Shown: positions 1-7,581 of the stretch, piece by piece
Layout of the letters: each line of letters begins with the position of its first letter
How positions within the stretch are numbered: the first letter of the stretch is position 1
Source: an uncultured Bacteroidales bacterium
Lineage (GTDB): Bacteria > Bacteroidota > Bacteroidia > Bacteroidales > Bacteroidaceae
Reading direction: 5' to 3'
Assembly (NCBI GenBank): GCA_947367415.1
Contig: CANBEE010000084.1
Coordinates: 1 to 10,233, forward strand
Length of the DNA: 10,233 nucleotides
Program-made: the position numbers and the translations under genes
Notes under the pieces: generated by a model
What the model saw: the letters and a program-made list of their open reading frames with translations, nothing else
Told to the model about the DNA's origin: nothing
Database searches by the model: none

Positions 1-1799
1 CCACCCCAGTCCTCTACGAGGAGGTTCATATTGGCCAGCTTTCCCTTGATCTTCTCGGGGTCGGCATGGGGCTTATCAATCTTGTTGATGGCGAATACCA
101 TAGGCACGCCTGCTGCCTGAGCGTGGTGGATAGCCTCCTTGGTCTGGGGCATCACGTCGTCGTCGGCAGCCACGATGATGATGGCGATGTCGGTCACCTG
201 GGCACCACGGGCACGCATGGCAGTAAAGGCCTCGTGGCCGGGAGTGTCAAGGAAGGTGATGCGACGGCCATCCTCGAGCTTCACGTTGTAGGCACCGATG
301 TGCTGGGTGATACCACCCGCCTCACCGGCAATGACATTTGACTTACGGATATGGTCGAGCAATGAGGTCTTACCATGGTCTACGTGACCCATCACGGTTA
401 CGATAGGTGCACGGGGCTGGAGATCCTCCTCGCGATCCTCCTCTTCAGAAATTGCCTGTGCCACTTCGGCGCTGACAAACTCGGTGGTGAAGCCGAACTC
501 CTCGGCTACAATATTAATGGTCTCGGCATCGAGGCGCTGGTTGATAGACACCATCATACCGATGCTCATACAGGTACCGATAACCTGAGCCACACCAACG
601 TTCATCATGCTGGCAAGCTCGTTGGCTGTAACGAATTCGGTGAGTTTGAGCACCTTGCTGTCTGCATGCTCCTGAGCCATCTGTTCCTGACGGCGCTCGG
701 CCTCCTGAGCACGTTTCTCCTTACGATACTTGGCACCGGTAGACTTAGACTTATTGGTCAGACGTGCCAAAGTGTCCTTCACCTGTTTCTGGATTTCCTC
801 CTCGCTCATCTCGCTCTTGTCGAGAATACGCTTTGCGCGCTCTTTATCACGGTCAAACTTTGCGCGATGTGGGTCATTGCCCTTACCACCCCCTTTACCA
901 TTAGGCTGAGCACCCGGGCGGTTGTCAGAAGTCACCATTGAGCCTGCCTTATTGATATCGACACGCTCGTTCTGTATGCGATTGCGTTTTTTCTTCTTGC
1001 CATCACCTTGTGCCTGTCCTGCACCTTGTGTCCCTGCAGGCTTAGCGGCTGTCTGTTGCTTACGCAGCTTATCCTTCTCTTCGCGTTCCTTGCGCTTCTC
1101 CTCCTTTGATTTCTTCTTAGGACGCGTAGACTGGTTGATAGCCGAAAGGTCGACCTTACCCACAACATTGATTTTTGACACAAATTCAGGGCGGCGAACA
1201 GCAAAAATCTCTTCAGACTGAGCCTGTTTCTCTACTGCAGGAGCCTCCTCCACAACGGGTTCATCAGCTTCCTCCACATCATCATCTTCCTCCACTTCGG
1301 GTTCTTGCTCTTCTACTACAGGTTCAGCTGCTACAGGAGCGACCTCTTCTTGCACTTCAGGCTTTTCCTCAGTAGGGACCTCCTCCACAACAGGAGCCAC
1401 TTCTTCTACGACAGGCTCTTCTGCGGGAGCTTCTTCCACAGGAGCCTTGGCTGCTGTCTTGGTCGCCTTGGGAGCATCAAGGTCTATCTTTCCTACCACC
1501 TTGAATGCTACATTCGGCTTGGCCGGTTCTTCCTGCACATCATCTTCCTTCTTAGGCTCTTCTATAGATACAGTAGGTTTAGCCTCTTTCTTACTATCCA
1601 ATCGCTCACGCTGAGCCTTCTCAGCCTTTTGGCGCAGGTCTTTATCAGAGCTGAACTGCATAACGAGCAATTCGTACTGCTCGTCAGAGATCTTAGCGTT
1701 CAGTGAATTTTCGACCGTATAGCCTTTCTTCTGCAGGAAATCGACACATGTCTGCAATCCTACATTAAGTTCTTTTGTTACTTTGCTTAATCTTGGCAT
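1..1799 (-). CDS. infB: Translation initiation factor IF-2, N-terminal 599 residues (cut by the left window edge)
   Basis: IF-2 is the GTPase that places initiator fMet-tRNA on the 30S subunit and promotes 50S joining in the cytoplasm. The frame is open from ATG at 1799 to the window edge without a stop, so the 3' part is missing. Residues 1-50 form a first IF2_N-like helical module. Residues 118-198 are rich in Glu, Pro, Val and Ala, and residues 227-280 are basic and rich in Lys/Arg. A second IF2_N module lies near 383-440. The G domain follows with G1 GHVDHGKT (471-478), the switch motif GGITQHIG (495-502), G3 DTPGHE (518-523) and G4 NKID (572-575). G5 and domains II-IV lie outside. A pre-GTPase region of about 470 residues is long, as is usual in Bacteroidetes. 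The start is 26 bp after the nusA stop, so it is co-transcribed as the third gene of the operon. No clear Shine-Dalgarno is visible. The assignment is secure. Confidence 0.98.
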   Translation of the reverse strand, partial: MPRLSKVTKELNVGLQTCVDFLQKKGYTVENSLNAKISDEQYELLVMQFSSDKDLRQKAEKAQRERLDSKKEAKPTVSIEEPKKEDDVQEEPAKPNVAFKVVGKIDLDAPKATKTAAKAPVEEAPAEEPVVEEVAPVVEEVPTEEKPEVQEEVAPVAAEPVVEEQEPEVEEDDDVEEADEPVVEEAPAVEKQAQSEEIFAVRRPEFVSKINVVGKVDLSAINQSTRPKKKSKEEKRKEREEKDKLRKQQTAAKPAGTQGAGQAQGDGKKKKRNRIQNERVDINKAGSMVTSDNRPGAQPNGKGGGKGNDPHRAKFDRDKERAKRILDKSEMSEEEIQKQVKDTLARLTNKSKSTGAKYRKEKRAQEAERRQEQMAQEHADSKVLKLTEFVTANELASMMNVGVAQVIGTCMSIGMMVSINQRLDAETINIVAEEFGFTTEFVSAEVAQAISEEEDREEDLQPRAPIVTVMGHVDHGKTSLLDHIRKSNVIAGEAGGITQHIGAYNVKLEDGRRITFLDTPGHEAFTAMRARGAQVTDIAIIIVAADDDVMPQTKEAIHHAQAAGVPMVFAINKIDKPHADPEKIKGKLANMNLLVEDWG

Positions 1800-1825
1800 T
1801 CTCTATACTCGGGTTGGATGATTCG

Positions 1826-3094
1826 TTATTCGTTGTCATTCTCAAACTCGGCACGCAGGATGGCGAGTATTTCATCTACAGTATCTTCCTCCAGGTCGGC
1901 CTTCTCAATCAACATCTCTCTAGGAGCATTGAGAACACCCTTCGCTGTATCGATGCCGATAGCATGAATAGCATCAATAACCCACTGGTCGATTTCATCA
2001 GCAAACTCGTCAAGGTAGATATCCTCCTCCTCGTTCTCTTCATCCAATTCACGGAATACGTCAATTGTATATTCGGTAAGCATACTGGCAAGCTTGATGT
2101 TCATACCACCCTTACCAATGGCAAGCGACACCTCCTCGGGCTTCAGATACACCTCTACCTTACGTGTCTCCTCATTAAGGATGAGTGATGATACCGTAGC
2201 GGGGCTCAATGCACGCTTGATGAAGAGTTCGATATTAGCTGTATAGTTGATAACATCAATATTCTCGTTGCGCAACTCACGTACGATACCGTGGATACGA
2301 GAGCCCTTAACACCCACACATGCACCTACCGGGTCGATACGGTCATCGTATGACTCTACGGCAATCTTGGCACGCTCGCCAGGAATACGGGCAATACGTT
2401 TGAGGGTGATGAGACCATCGTTAATCTCAGGAACCTCCTGCTCGAACAGACGCTGCAAGAACAGAGGAGATGTACGGCTCAATATAATCTTCGGATTATT
2501 GTTCTGATTATCTACGCGGAGCACTACTGCACGCACTGTATCACCCTTACGGTAGAAGTCACTGGGAATCTGCTCCGACTTAGGCAACAGCAGTTCATTG
2601 CCCTCATCATCGAGAAGCAATATCTCCTTCTTCCATATCTGGTATACCTCAGCTGCAATAATTGTGCCTACCATATCTTTGTACTTATTATACAGGCTGT
2701 CCTTCTCAAGTTCAAGAACTTTCGAAGCCAGTGTCTGACGCAGATTCAAGATAGCACGACGACCGAACGACACAAAAGAGACCTCATCAGTCACCTCTTC
2801 ACCCACTTCATAATCCTCATCAATCTCCAATGCCTCACTCAAGGCGATCTCAGCATTGGGGTCGGTAAGTTCGCCATCCTCCACAACTACACGGTTGCGA
2901 CGAATCTCAAAGTCACCTTTATCAGGGTTTACAATTACGTCATAGTTCTTGTCTGAACCGAACATCTTTGCAATCACACTGCGGAAACTCTCTTCCAACA
3001 CGTTGATCAATGTTGCACGGTCAATGTTCTTCAGTTCCTTAAATTCCTGAAAAGTATCAACCAGGCTGATTACATTTTCCTTCTGCTTTGCCAT
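1826..3094 (-). CDS. nusA: Transcription termination/antitermination factor NusA
   Basis: NusA binds RNA polymerase and nascent RNA and modulates pausing, hairpin-dependent termination and antitermination. The 422-residue protein shows the family order: an N-terminal polymerase-binding domain (about 1-130), an S1-like beta-barrel (about 138-206), KH1 with GACVGVKGSRI (257-267), and KH2 with AIGKGGMNIK (325-334). The linker SRTSPLFLQRLFEQEVPEI (206-224) and the PGERAKIAV segment (238-246) are signature NusA sequence. The C-terminal tail (about 350-422) is strongly acidic and contains one helix-hairpin-helix-like segment (about 385-415). It does not extend into the two full acidic repeats of the long E. 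coli protein. The start lies 6 bp after the rimP stop and the stop lies 26 bp before infB, which fits one operon. Autoregulation is known for NusA in E. coli. Whether it acts on the leader hairpin upstream of rimP here is inference. Confidence 0.98.
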   Translation of the reverse strand: MAKQKENVISLVDTFQEFKELKNIDRATLINVLEESFRSVIAKMFGSDKNYDVIVNPDKGDFEIRRNRVVVEDGELTDPNAEIALSEALEIDEDYEVGEEVTDEVSFVSFGRRAILNLRQTLASKVLELEKDSLYNKYKDMVGTIIAAEVYQIWKKEILLLDDEGNELLLPKSEQIPSDFYRKGDTVRAVVLRVDNQNNNPKIILSRTSPLFLQRLFEQEVPEINDGLITLKRIARIPGERAKIAVESYDDRIDPVGACVGVKGSRIHGIVRELRNENIDVINYTANIELFIKRALSPATVSSLILNEETRKVEVYLKPEEVSLAIGKGGMNIKLASMLTEYTIDVFRELDEENEEEDIYLDEFADEIDQWVIDAIHAIGIDTAKGVLNAPREMLIEKADLEEDTVDEILAILRAEFENDNE

Positions 3095-3100
3095 AATTCC

Positions 3101-3565
3101 TTAAAAGTTTATTAGGTATTTTGTATATTTTACTTCATCAAATTTCCAAGTGTATTCCTTGTCTACCATAATGGGACGCTTTGCGCCTTCAGGCTTTTCC
3201 TTCACCTTTACAGAGATTGTAAAGTTCTCCTCATTGGCCGCCGCAAGCACTCCTCGGTATTTCTTGCCATCACAAGCAAGTACCTCTACATCATCTCCGA
3301 TATGATTTATGTATTGCTGCAACACCTTGAAGGGCTGTCCAATACCGGCCGAGCCAACCTCCAGTTCGAAATCCTCCACATCACGGTCGAGGTGAGCCTC
3401 GATATGCTTGCTCAATGCCACACAATCATCTATCCACACGCCCTCAGCATGGTCAATTTCTACAGACACGCAGTTATCTGCGCTTACCGACACATCCACA
3501 AGAAAATAGTCTCTTGTAGCCAACCATTCATTTACGATTTCAGTGATTTTACTTTTTGCAATCAT
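3101..3565 (-). CDS. rimP: Ribosome maturation factor RimP
   Basis: RimP assists late maturation of the 30S ribosomal subunit. The protein is 154 residues, the usual size. It shows an N-terminal alpha/beta domain (about 1-80) ending in the family hallmark LEVGSAGIGQPFK (68-80), which corresponds to the LEVSSPGxDRPL motif of E. coli RimP. A smaller C-terminal SH3-like barrel (about 85-154) contains GDDVEV and GKKYRGVL. The Pro and Asp-Arg of the classical motif are replaced by Ala and Gly-Gln, a substitution I would expect in Bacteroidetes but have not checked. The gene is first in the rimP-nusA-infB operon. ATG at 3565 is chosen because the product then begins directly with the domain and no longer in-frame start is available before the T-rich leader. 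A second ATG at 3569 is out of frame. The assignment rests on the motif, length and gene order. Confidence 0.95.
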   Translation of the reverse strand: MIAKSKITEIVNEWLATRDYFLVDVSVSADNCVSVEIDHAEGVWIDDCVALSKHIEAHLDRDVEDFELEVGSAGIGQPFKVLQQYINHIGDDVEVLACDGKKYRGVLAAANEENFTISVKVKEKPEGAKRPIMVDKEYTWKFDEVKYTKYLINF

Positions 3566-3577
3566 ACATTAATAAAT

Positions 3578-3603
3578 AAAAAAGAGCCCCGAAGGAGCCC
3601 CTC
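3578..3603 (-). terminator. Terminator-shaped hairpin in the rimP leader (possible attenuator)
   Basis: On the minus strand GAGGGGCTCC (3603-3594), loop TTC, and GGGGCTCTTT (3590-3581) can pair over up to 10 positions. Five are G-C pairs around a closing C-G; the rest include several G-U wobbles and one A-U pair. Six T follow at 3583-3578, overlapping the end of the stem. The plus-strand version pairs less well because the G-U pairs become A-C mismatches. It sits after the operon promoter and 12 bp before the rimP start. There is no gene upstream for it to terminate, so it would act on the operon's own leader. The wobble pairs may make it weak, and function is unproven. Confidence 0.5.
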
Positions 3604-3622
3604 ACATATCATCTAATCGCTG

Positions 3623-3654
3623 CAAAAGTACAATTTTCTTTCATTATAGCCAAA
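3623..3654 (-). promoter_or_regulatory. Promoter of the rimP-nusA-infB operon (Bacteroidetes type)
   Basis: Read on the minus strand, there is TTTG at 3654-3651, a 20-bp spacer, then TACTTTTG at 3630-3623. This is an exact match to the known Bacteroidetes -33 TTTG and -7 TAnnTTTG elements with the preferred spacing. Transcription would begin near 3616-3618, giving a leader of about 50 nt before rimP. The start point is predicted from the motif only. Confidence 0.8.
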
Positions 3655-3672
3655 TATTTACCTATAAATTTC

Positions 3673-3680
3673 TATATTTG
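3673..3680 (+). promoter_or_regulatory. Candidate -7 element for the membrane protein / C10 protease genes
   Basis: TATATTTG matches the Bacteroidetes -7 consensus TAnnTTTG and lies 33 bp before the ATG at 3714, a reasonable leader length. No convincing TTTG is seen 19-21 bp upstream. The corresponding bases overlap the -33 of the divergent rimP promoter, so the two promoters lie back to back in the 148-bp gap between rimP and the membrane protein gene. Confidence is moderate because only one element is good. Confidence 0.5.
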
Positions 3681-3713
3681 CATCGTAAATAACCTTTACA
3701 CACAGCAATAATC

Positions 3714-4115
3714 ATGAGAAGAAAAGCACAACAGTCCAATCGCACCTTCATGCTCGGCACATTTGTTCTTGGCATACTCGTCATTGGCATAGTCATCGTC
3801 TTTGTAGTCCTTGCCTTTGACATGAGCACAAAGAACGAGCAACAAAAGATTGAATCCTCGAGCGACAAATACCATTTCAGCCTTGCTCCCGGATTCTACC
3901 CATCAGGATGCGACATATTCCTCAACGATAGCCTCATTTATTCAGGCATTGTCACAACAGACACCACTCTTTCAATCACACGTACAGCTGAAGACAACAC
4001 AATCATCGTTGTCGACCACATCACAGAGCAGATGCAACTGACAGAAATTGCGAAGAAAAGAGGTAAATACCGCATCACATTAGATGATGAAGGCCTGCTT
4101 GCCACTGAAGAATAA
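3714..4115 (+). CDS. Small single-pass membrane protein of unknown function, upstream of a C10 protease
   Basis: I do not recognise this 133-residue protein. It begins with a short basic stretch (MRRKAQQSNR), followed by one strongly hydrophobic helix at about residues 12-36 (rich in Val, Ile, Leu and Phe). About 97 polar residues follow. Positive charge before the helix predicts an N-in topology with the C-terminal part in the periplasm. That part has alternating hydrophobic residues and Thr/Asp pairs (for example SGIVTTDTTLSI) suggesting a small beta-rich domain. It has no cysteine lipid-attachment motif after the helix. The gene ends 50 bp before the C10 protease, on the same strand, and the gap contains no good promoter, so co-transcription is likely. 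A role as an anchor, inhibitor or unrelated envelope protein cannot be decided from sequence. The start is supported by the basic-plus-hydrophobic order and by the upstream -7 element. Confidence 0.8.
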   Translation: MRRKAQQSNRTFMLGTFVLGILVIGIVIVFVVLAFDMSTKNEQQKIESSSDKYHFSLAPGFYPSGCDIFLNDSLIYSGIVTTDTTLSITRTAEDNTIIVVDHITEQMQLTEIAKKRGKYRITLDDEGLLATEE

Positions 4116-4165
4116 GATAGAACAAATATAAACCAACAAGAATATAATAATACCATAATAAAATT

Positions 4166-7100
4166 ATGAAAAGACATTCACTACTGCTATTATTCGCCTG
4201 TATCGCCAGTTTAGTATCAGCCGATCCCATCGGCCCTTCACAAGCCATCAAGATTGCCTCGGCATATATGCAAGCCAAGCCTTCTGCTATGCGAGCCCAA
4301 CCTGTTCGCAGGGCAAACACCCGAAGTGTATCCGAAGCCGACACCCTGGCTCCTTTATATATAGTGAGCCGAGGCGAGAATGCAGGTTTTGTCATTGTCA
4401 GCGGCGACAACTGTTTACCCGAGATTATCGGCTACACCGAGCAGGGCGATTTCGTAGAAGCCGACATGCCGCCTGCCCTGCTTGACATGCTGCAGGGATA
4501 TGCCCGCCTGGTCGAAGAGGCTCAAGCCGCCGGAGCACCAGCCCGCACACCGGTCAAAGCTCCCGCAGACCGCGTTTCAGTGAAACCTTTGATTGAGGCG
4601 CATTGGCACCAGACAGCTCCATACAATGACTTGGCTCCCTTCCTTACAGGAACTACCAACCGCGCTGTGACGGGATGTACATGTACGGCTGCGGTGATGG
4701 TGCTGCACTATTTCCGTCGCGATCTCCCCAGTGAGCTGCTGAACACCACGCCCACCTATGGCTATGGCGATGCGCCTGTGACAGTCAGCTATCCCAAGGG
4801 AACGCCTATCCAGTGGGACCTCATGCTCAACAGCTACCCCAGCAACTATCCGGCAGAGATGGGAAATGCTGTCGCAGTACTCAACGCTGCTTTTGGCGCT
4901 GGCATATGGCAGACATACGGCAGCTCTACATCGGGACAGATTATGAATATTGTAGATGGGTACAACTCCTACTTCAACATGAGCAGTGCATGTGAATACC
5001 AGAACAGCATCAGCCAATCAACCTGGGAAACACGCATATACAACAACCTCATCAATAAGCAGCCCATGGTATATGCCGGTGTACACGAGTCGCAAGGCGG
5101 ACATGCCATTATTCTCGACGGCTACAATGCCCCCAACAATCTTTTCCACTTCAACTTCGGATGGGGCGGACAAGGCGACGGCTACTACACCTTGGATGCA
5201 CAGACTGGTATCAACGGTTTTGCTGGCCAGCAAGGCATGGTCTACAACATTGCCCCAAAAAAGCCCAACATCACAGCAAAGCTACATGTTGACAAGCAAG
5301 CTGTCAAGCGCACAGAAACCACTATCCGCGTCACCGCAACCAACAATGGCACATTGGACTATTCGGGTTTCAACATCTATTGGGGCACCAGCGAACGCAA
5401 GCCATCAAGCAGCACGACAGTATCGGCCAGCGACAAGGAGATGAAACTGTCAACTGGCGAGAGCGGAGAGTTCACATGCACCTTCAAGCCCACGCTTGAG
5501 AAAAAGTATTATATCTACCTCACAGATAAGCGCTACAACGTTCTGGATAAGGCTGAAGTAGAAATACTGCCCACCAATGCCCAATTCACACTCGAGTCCT
5601 TCGATATTAGCGCCAGCAACAAAACCGAGGAGCACGCTAGCGGAACCTACCGCCTACTCTATCACGACAAGCTAACAGCTAAAGCCGTCGTGTCCAGCTC
5701 AAGCAACGGAACAATCGCCCAGCCAGGCATCCGCTTGAGGCTCATGACATACAACGAGGAGGCTGAGAGCTTCGAGTATGTACGCAACATCACTATCGAC
5801 GACTACATTTTCGCACCTGGTGAGCGCAAAGAGGTAGAAACGACCATCAGCCGCATCAGCACCAATCAGCGCTATGCTCTTATCGCTACCGACAAACTCA
5901 CCAATATAGACGACGATGCCGTATTGCAGTTCACTACGGCAGACACGGTCATGCTCTTCAAGGTGTGTGCCCCCACTCTCGACAGTATATATACAAAGGA
6001 GGGGACTATGGCACTCAAGGGCGAATGGGATCCAATGCGTTTTGCCGACCTAGCCAGCGACACCGCAATCACGAGCTACGACTTCACGCAAGTGGAGGGC
6101 CTCAACAGCCAGCCCATAGCAGCCAATCCCAACGCATTGTACTATACCAACATACCACTTAATGGCTACAACATTGTTTATCAAAACAATATTGACAAAC
6201 TTCGCCTGCAGTCAGGGTATAATTTCGCGCCTCTAGGAAATCATACAGCTACCATAGCGACCTTCACTCCGAAGTGGGAGGTGGGCCCCTGGACCTCACT
6301 TGCTCTACCCTTCACAGCCCTCGTTCCCGATGATTATATTTGCCGCAGACCCATCCAAGTGAATTCTTCGTCATTGCGCAAGGCTGTCATCACAGACACT
6401 ATACTTGCCGGCACTCCCTATATAATGATGATTAGTAAGGAGAACCCCACCCCCATCACTGCCAGCAATATCACCATTGACATGGGAGCCACAAGCATCG
6501 GCCTGCCAGAGTTCCAAGCCGTATTGACCTCATCCATTGCCGACGGACAGACCCTCGTATTGGATACCGATCCGGCAGCAGATATACAATACTTCAACCG
6601 CGTAGACTCTGGTACAGTGCTCAAGGCCTTCACAGGTGTCATGAAATACGACACCCGACGTATGCGTGCTTCAGTCAACAGCACCAGCGACCAGGCCTAC
6701 AAAACATTGGCTCAAGCCATACAAGCTGCAGCTCAAGCCCACGAAAAATGGCAGTCAAGGGTAGTGCCCGAATGGAACACGCTATTGCTCGACTCCATTG
6801 CCGAAACCAACAAGATATTCTCTGACATGGAGATATCATCGGGAACCACTGTCAAGAATATCGCGGCAGCGCTTCTCGACTACACCGAAATCTATAAACT
6901 GCAGCTCATCGACAAGAGCGAGCCCATCGATTATACCGGATACATCACGAACCCCTCATTCGAAACGGGTAAGAAAGGTGGCTGGACAGCACAAGCAAGC
7001 GCAACAGTCCGCACCAACAGCACCCTCTCCACTTATGCCGCAGGCATTGATGGCCAATACTTCCTATACAATGAGTCTGCCAGTGGATCTACTGGCATTA

Positions 7101-7516
7101 GCCAAGCCATTACAGGTCTGCCTCGCGGATACTATCGCCTAACCGCTTCTGTAGGGACAAGCGAAGGAAACGAAGTCTGCCTATTTGCAGGCGACAGCAC
7201 CACCCACGTTGCAGCCCACGAGTGGGGACGCTTCTATCTCTCCGAGGGAGTAATCGACAGCATTTGGGTAGAAGATGGCAACCTGACCATCGGTATCGAA
7301 GGAGGAACACACTGGTATAAAGCCGACAACTTCCACCTCTATTACCTTGGCGCAGGCGACGACACCGCCATCAGCCTCCCCGAGGCCGACAAGCAAGATG
7401 CCTTCATCAGCAGAAAGGGCATATACGACCTCTTCGGACGCCGCATCAACGAACAGAGCGACATGCTTCCCGGCCGCATCTACATTGTAGACGGGCGCAA
7501 AGTCATCGCTAAGTGA
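4166..7516 (+). CDS. Secreted multidomain C10 (streptopain-like) cysteine protease
   Basis: This is a secreted papain-fold protease of MEROPS family C10, related to streptopain (SpeB) and Prevotella interpain. Residues 1-19 are a signal peptide with probable cleavage after VSA. Residues 20 to about 125 are a Spi-type inhibitory prodomain. The catalytic domain (about 136-365) has the WHQTAPYN motif (147-154), the nucleophile Cys171 in TGCTCTAA, His313 in GGHAIILDGY and Asn330 in HFNFGWGG (328-335). Phe331 occupies a position where SpeB has Trp. Two beta-sandwich-like regions follow (about 367-468 and 471-600). Next come an unassigned segment (600-840) with WTSLALPF and AGTPYI motifs common in Bacteroidetes surface proteins, and a helical stretch (842-918). 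A jelly-roll-like module starts at NPSFETG (929-935) and runs to about 1062. The tail (1083-1116) has GIYDLFGRR and a basic end, and resembles type IX secretion sorting tails. Its targets are unknown. Confidence 0.92.
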   Translation: MKRHSLLLLFACIASLVSADPIGPSQAIKIASAYMQAKPSAMRAQPVRRANTRSVSEADTLAPLYIVSRGENAGFVIVSGDNCLPEIIGYTEQGDFVEADMPPALLDMLQGYARLVEEAQAAGAPARTPVKAPADRVSVKPLIEAHWHQTAPYNDLAPFLTGTTNRAVTGCTCTAAVMVLHYFRRDLPSELLNTTPTYGYGDAPVTVSYPKGTPIQWDLMLNSYPSNYPAEMGNAVAVLNAAFGAGIWQTYGSSTSGQIMNIVDGYNSYFNMSSACEYQNSISQSTWETRIYNNLINKQPMVYAGVHESQGGHAIILDGYNAPNNLFHFNFGWGGQGDGYYTLDAQTGINGFAGQQGMVYNIAPKKPNITAKLHVDKQAVKRTETTIRVTATNNGTLDYSGFNIYWGTSERKPSSSTTVSASDKEMKLSTGESGEFTCTFKPTLEKKYYIYLTDKRYNVLDKAEVEILPTNAQFTLESFDISASNKTEEHASGTYRLLYHDKLTAKAVVSSSSNGTIAQPGIRLRLMTYNEEAESFEYVRNITIDDYIFAPGERKEVETTISRISTNQRYALIATDKLTNIDDDAVLQFTTADTVMLFKVCAPTLDSIYTKEGTMALKGEWDPMRFADLASDTAITSYDFTQVEGLNSQPIAANPNALYYTNIPLNGYNIVYQNNIDKLRLQSGYNFAPLGNHTATIATFTPKWEVGPWTSLALPFTALVPDDYICRRPIQVNSSSLRKAVITDTILAGTPYIMMISKENPTPITASNITIDMGATSIGLPEFQAVLTSSIADGQTLVLDTDPAADIQYFNRVDSGTVLKAFTGVMKYDTRRMRASVNSTSDQAYKTLAQAIQAAAQAHEKWQSRVVPEWNTLLLDSIAETNKIFSDMEISSGTTVKNIAAALLDYTEIYKLQLIDKSEPIDYTGYITNPSFETGKKGGWTAQASATVRTNSTLSTYAAGIDGQYFLYNESASGSTGISQAITGLPRGYYRLTASVGTSEGNEVCLFAGDSTTHVAAHEWGRFYLSEGVIDSIWVEDGNLTIGIEGGTHWYKADNFHLYYLGAGDDTAISLPEADKQDAFISRKGIYDLFGRRINEQSDMLPGRIYIVDGRKVIAK

Positions 7517-7524
7517 TGTATAAG

Positions 7525-7565
7525 AAAATCTGCCAAGGCTATAATCAACCTTGGCAGATTTTTCT
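7525..7565. terminator. Intrinsic terminator between convergent genes, probably bidirectional
   Basis: A perfect 14-bp inverted repeat has arms AAAATCTGCCAAGG (7525-7538) and CCTTGGCAGATTTT (7549-7562) around a 10-nt loop. On the plus strand the T-run continues beyond the stem (TTTTTCTTTTT at 7559-7569), so it is a strong terminator for the C10 protease, whose stop is 8 bp upstream. On the minus strand the arm ends in four T followed by CTTATA, so it can also stop the dipeptidase fusion transcript, though less strongly. Confidence 0.9.
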
Positions 7566-7581
7566 TTTTATCCCACTGACT

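Noticed and set aside
375..941. A 188-codon open frame on the plus strand, opposite infB, and similar frames at 66-341, 922-1221, 1305-1706
   Set aside because: They lie antisense to the IF-2 coding sequence, which has the full GTPase motif series. Their products are low-complexity (Leu/His/Phe-rich) as expected of the complement of an Ala/Glu/Lys-rich gene.
3578..3603. Reading the hairpin before rimP as an ordinary terminator of an upstream gene
   Set aside because: The neighbouring gene on that side is divergent (plus strand), so no minus-strand transcript arrives from upstream. The operon's own promoter lies between.
4986..5444. A 152-codon plus-strand frame inside the C10 protease gene
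   Set aside because: It overlaps the catalytic-domain coding sequence in another frame and encodes a Ser/Thr/Ala-rich product with no motif. The protease frame carries the conserved His and Asn motifs here.
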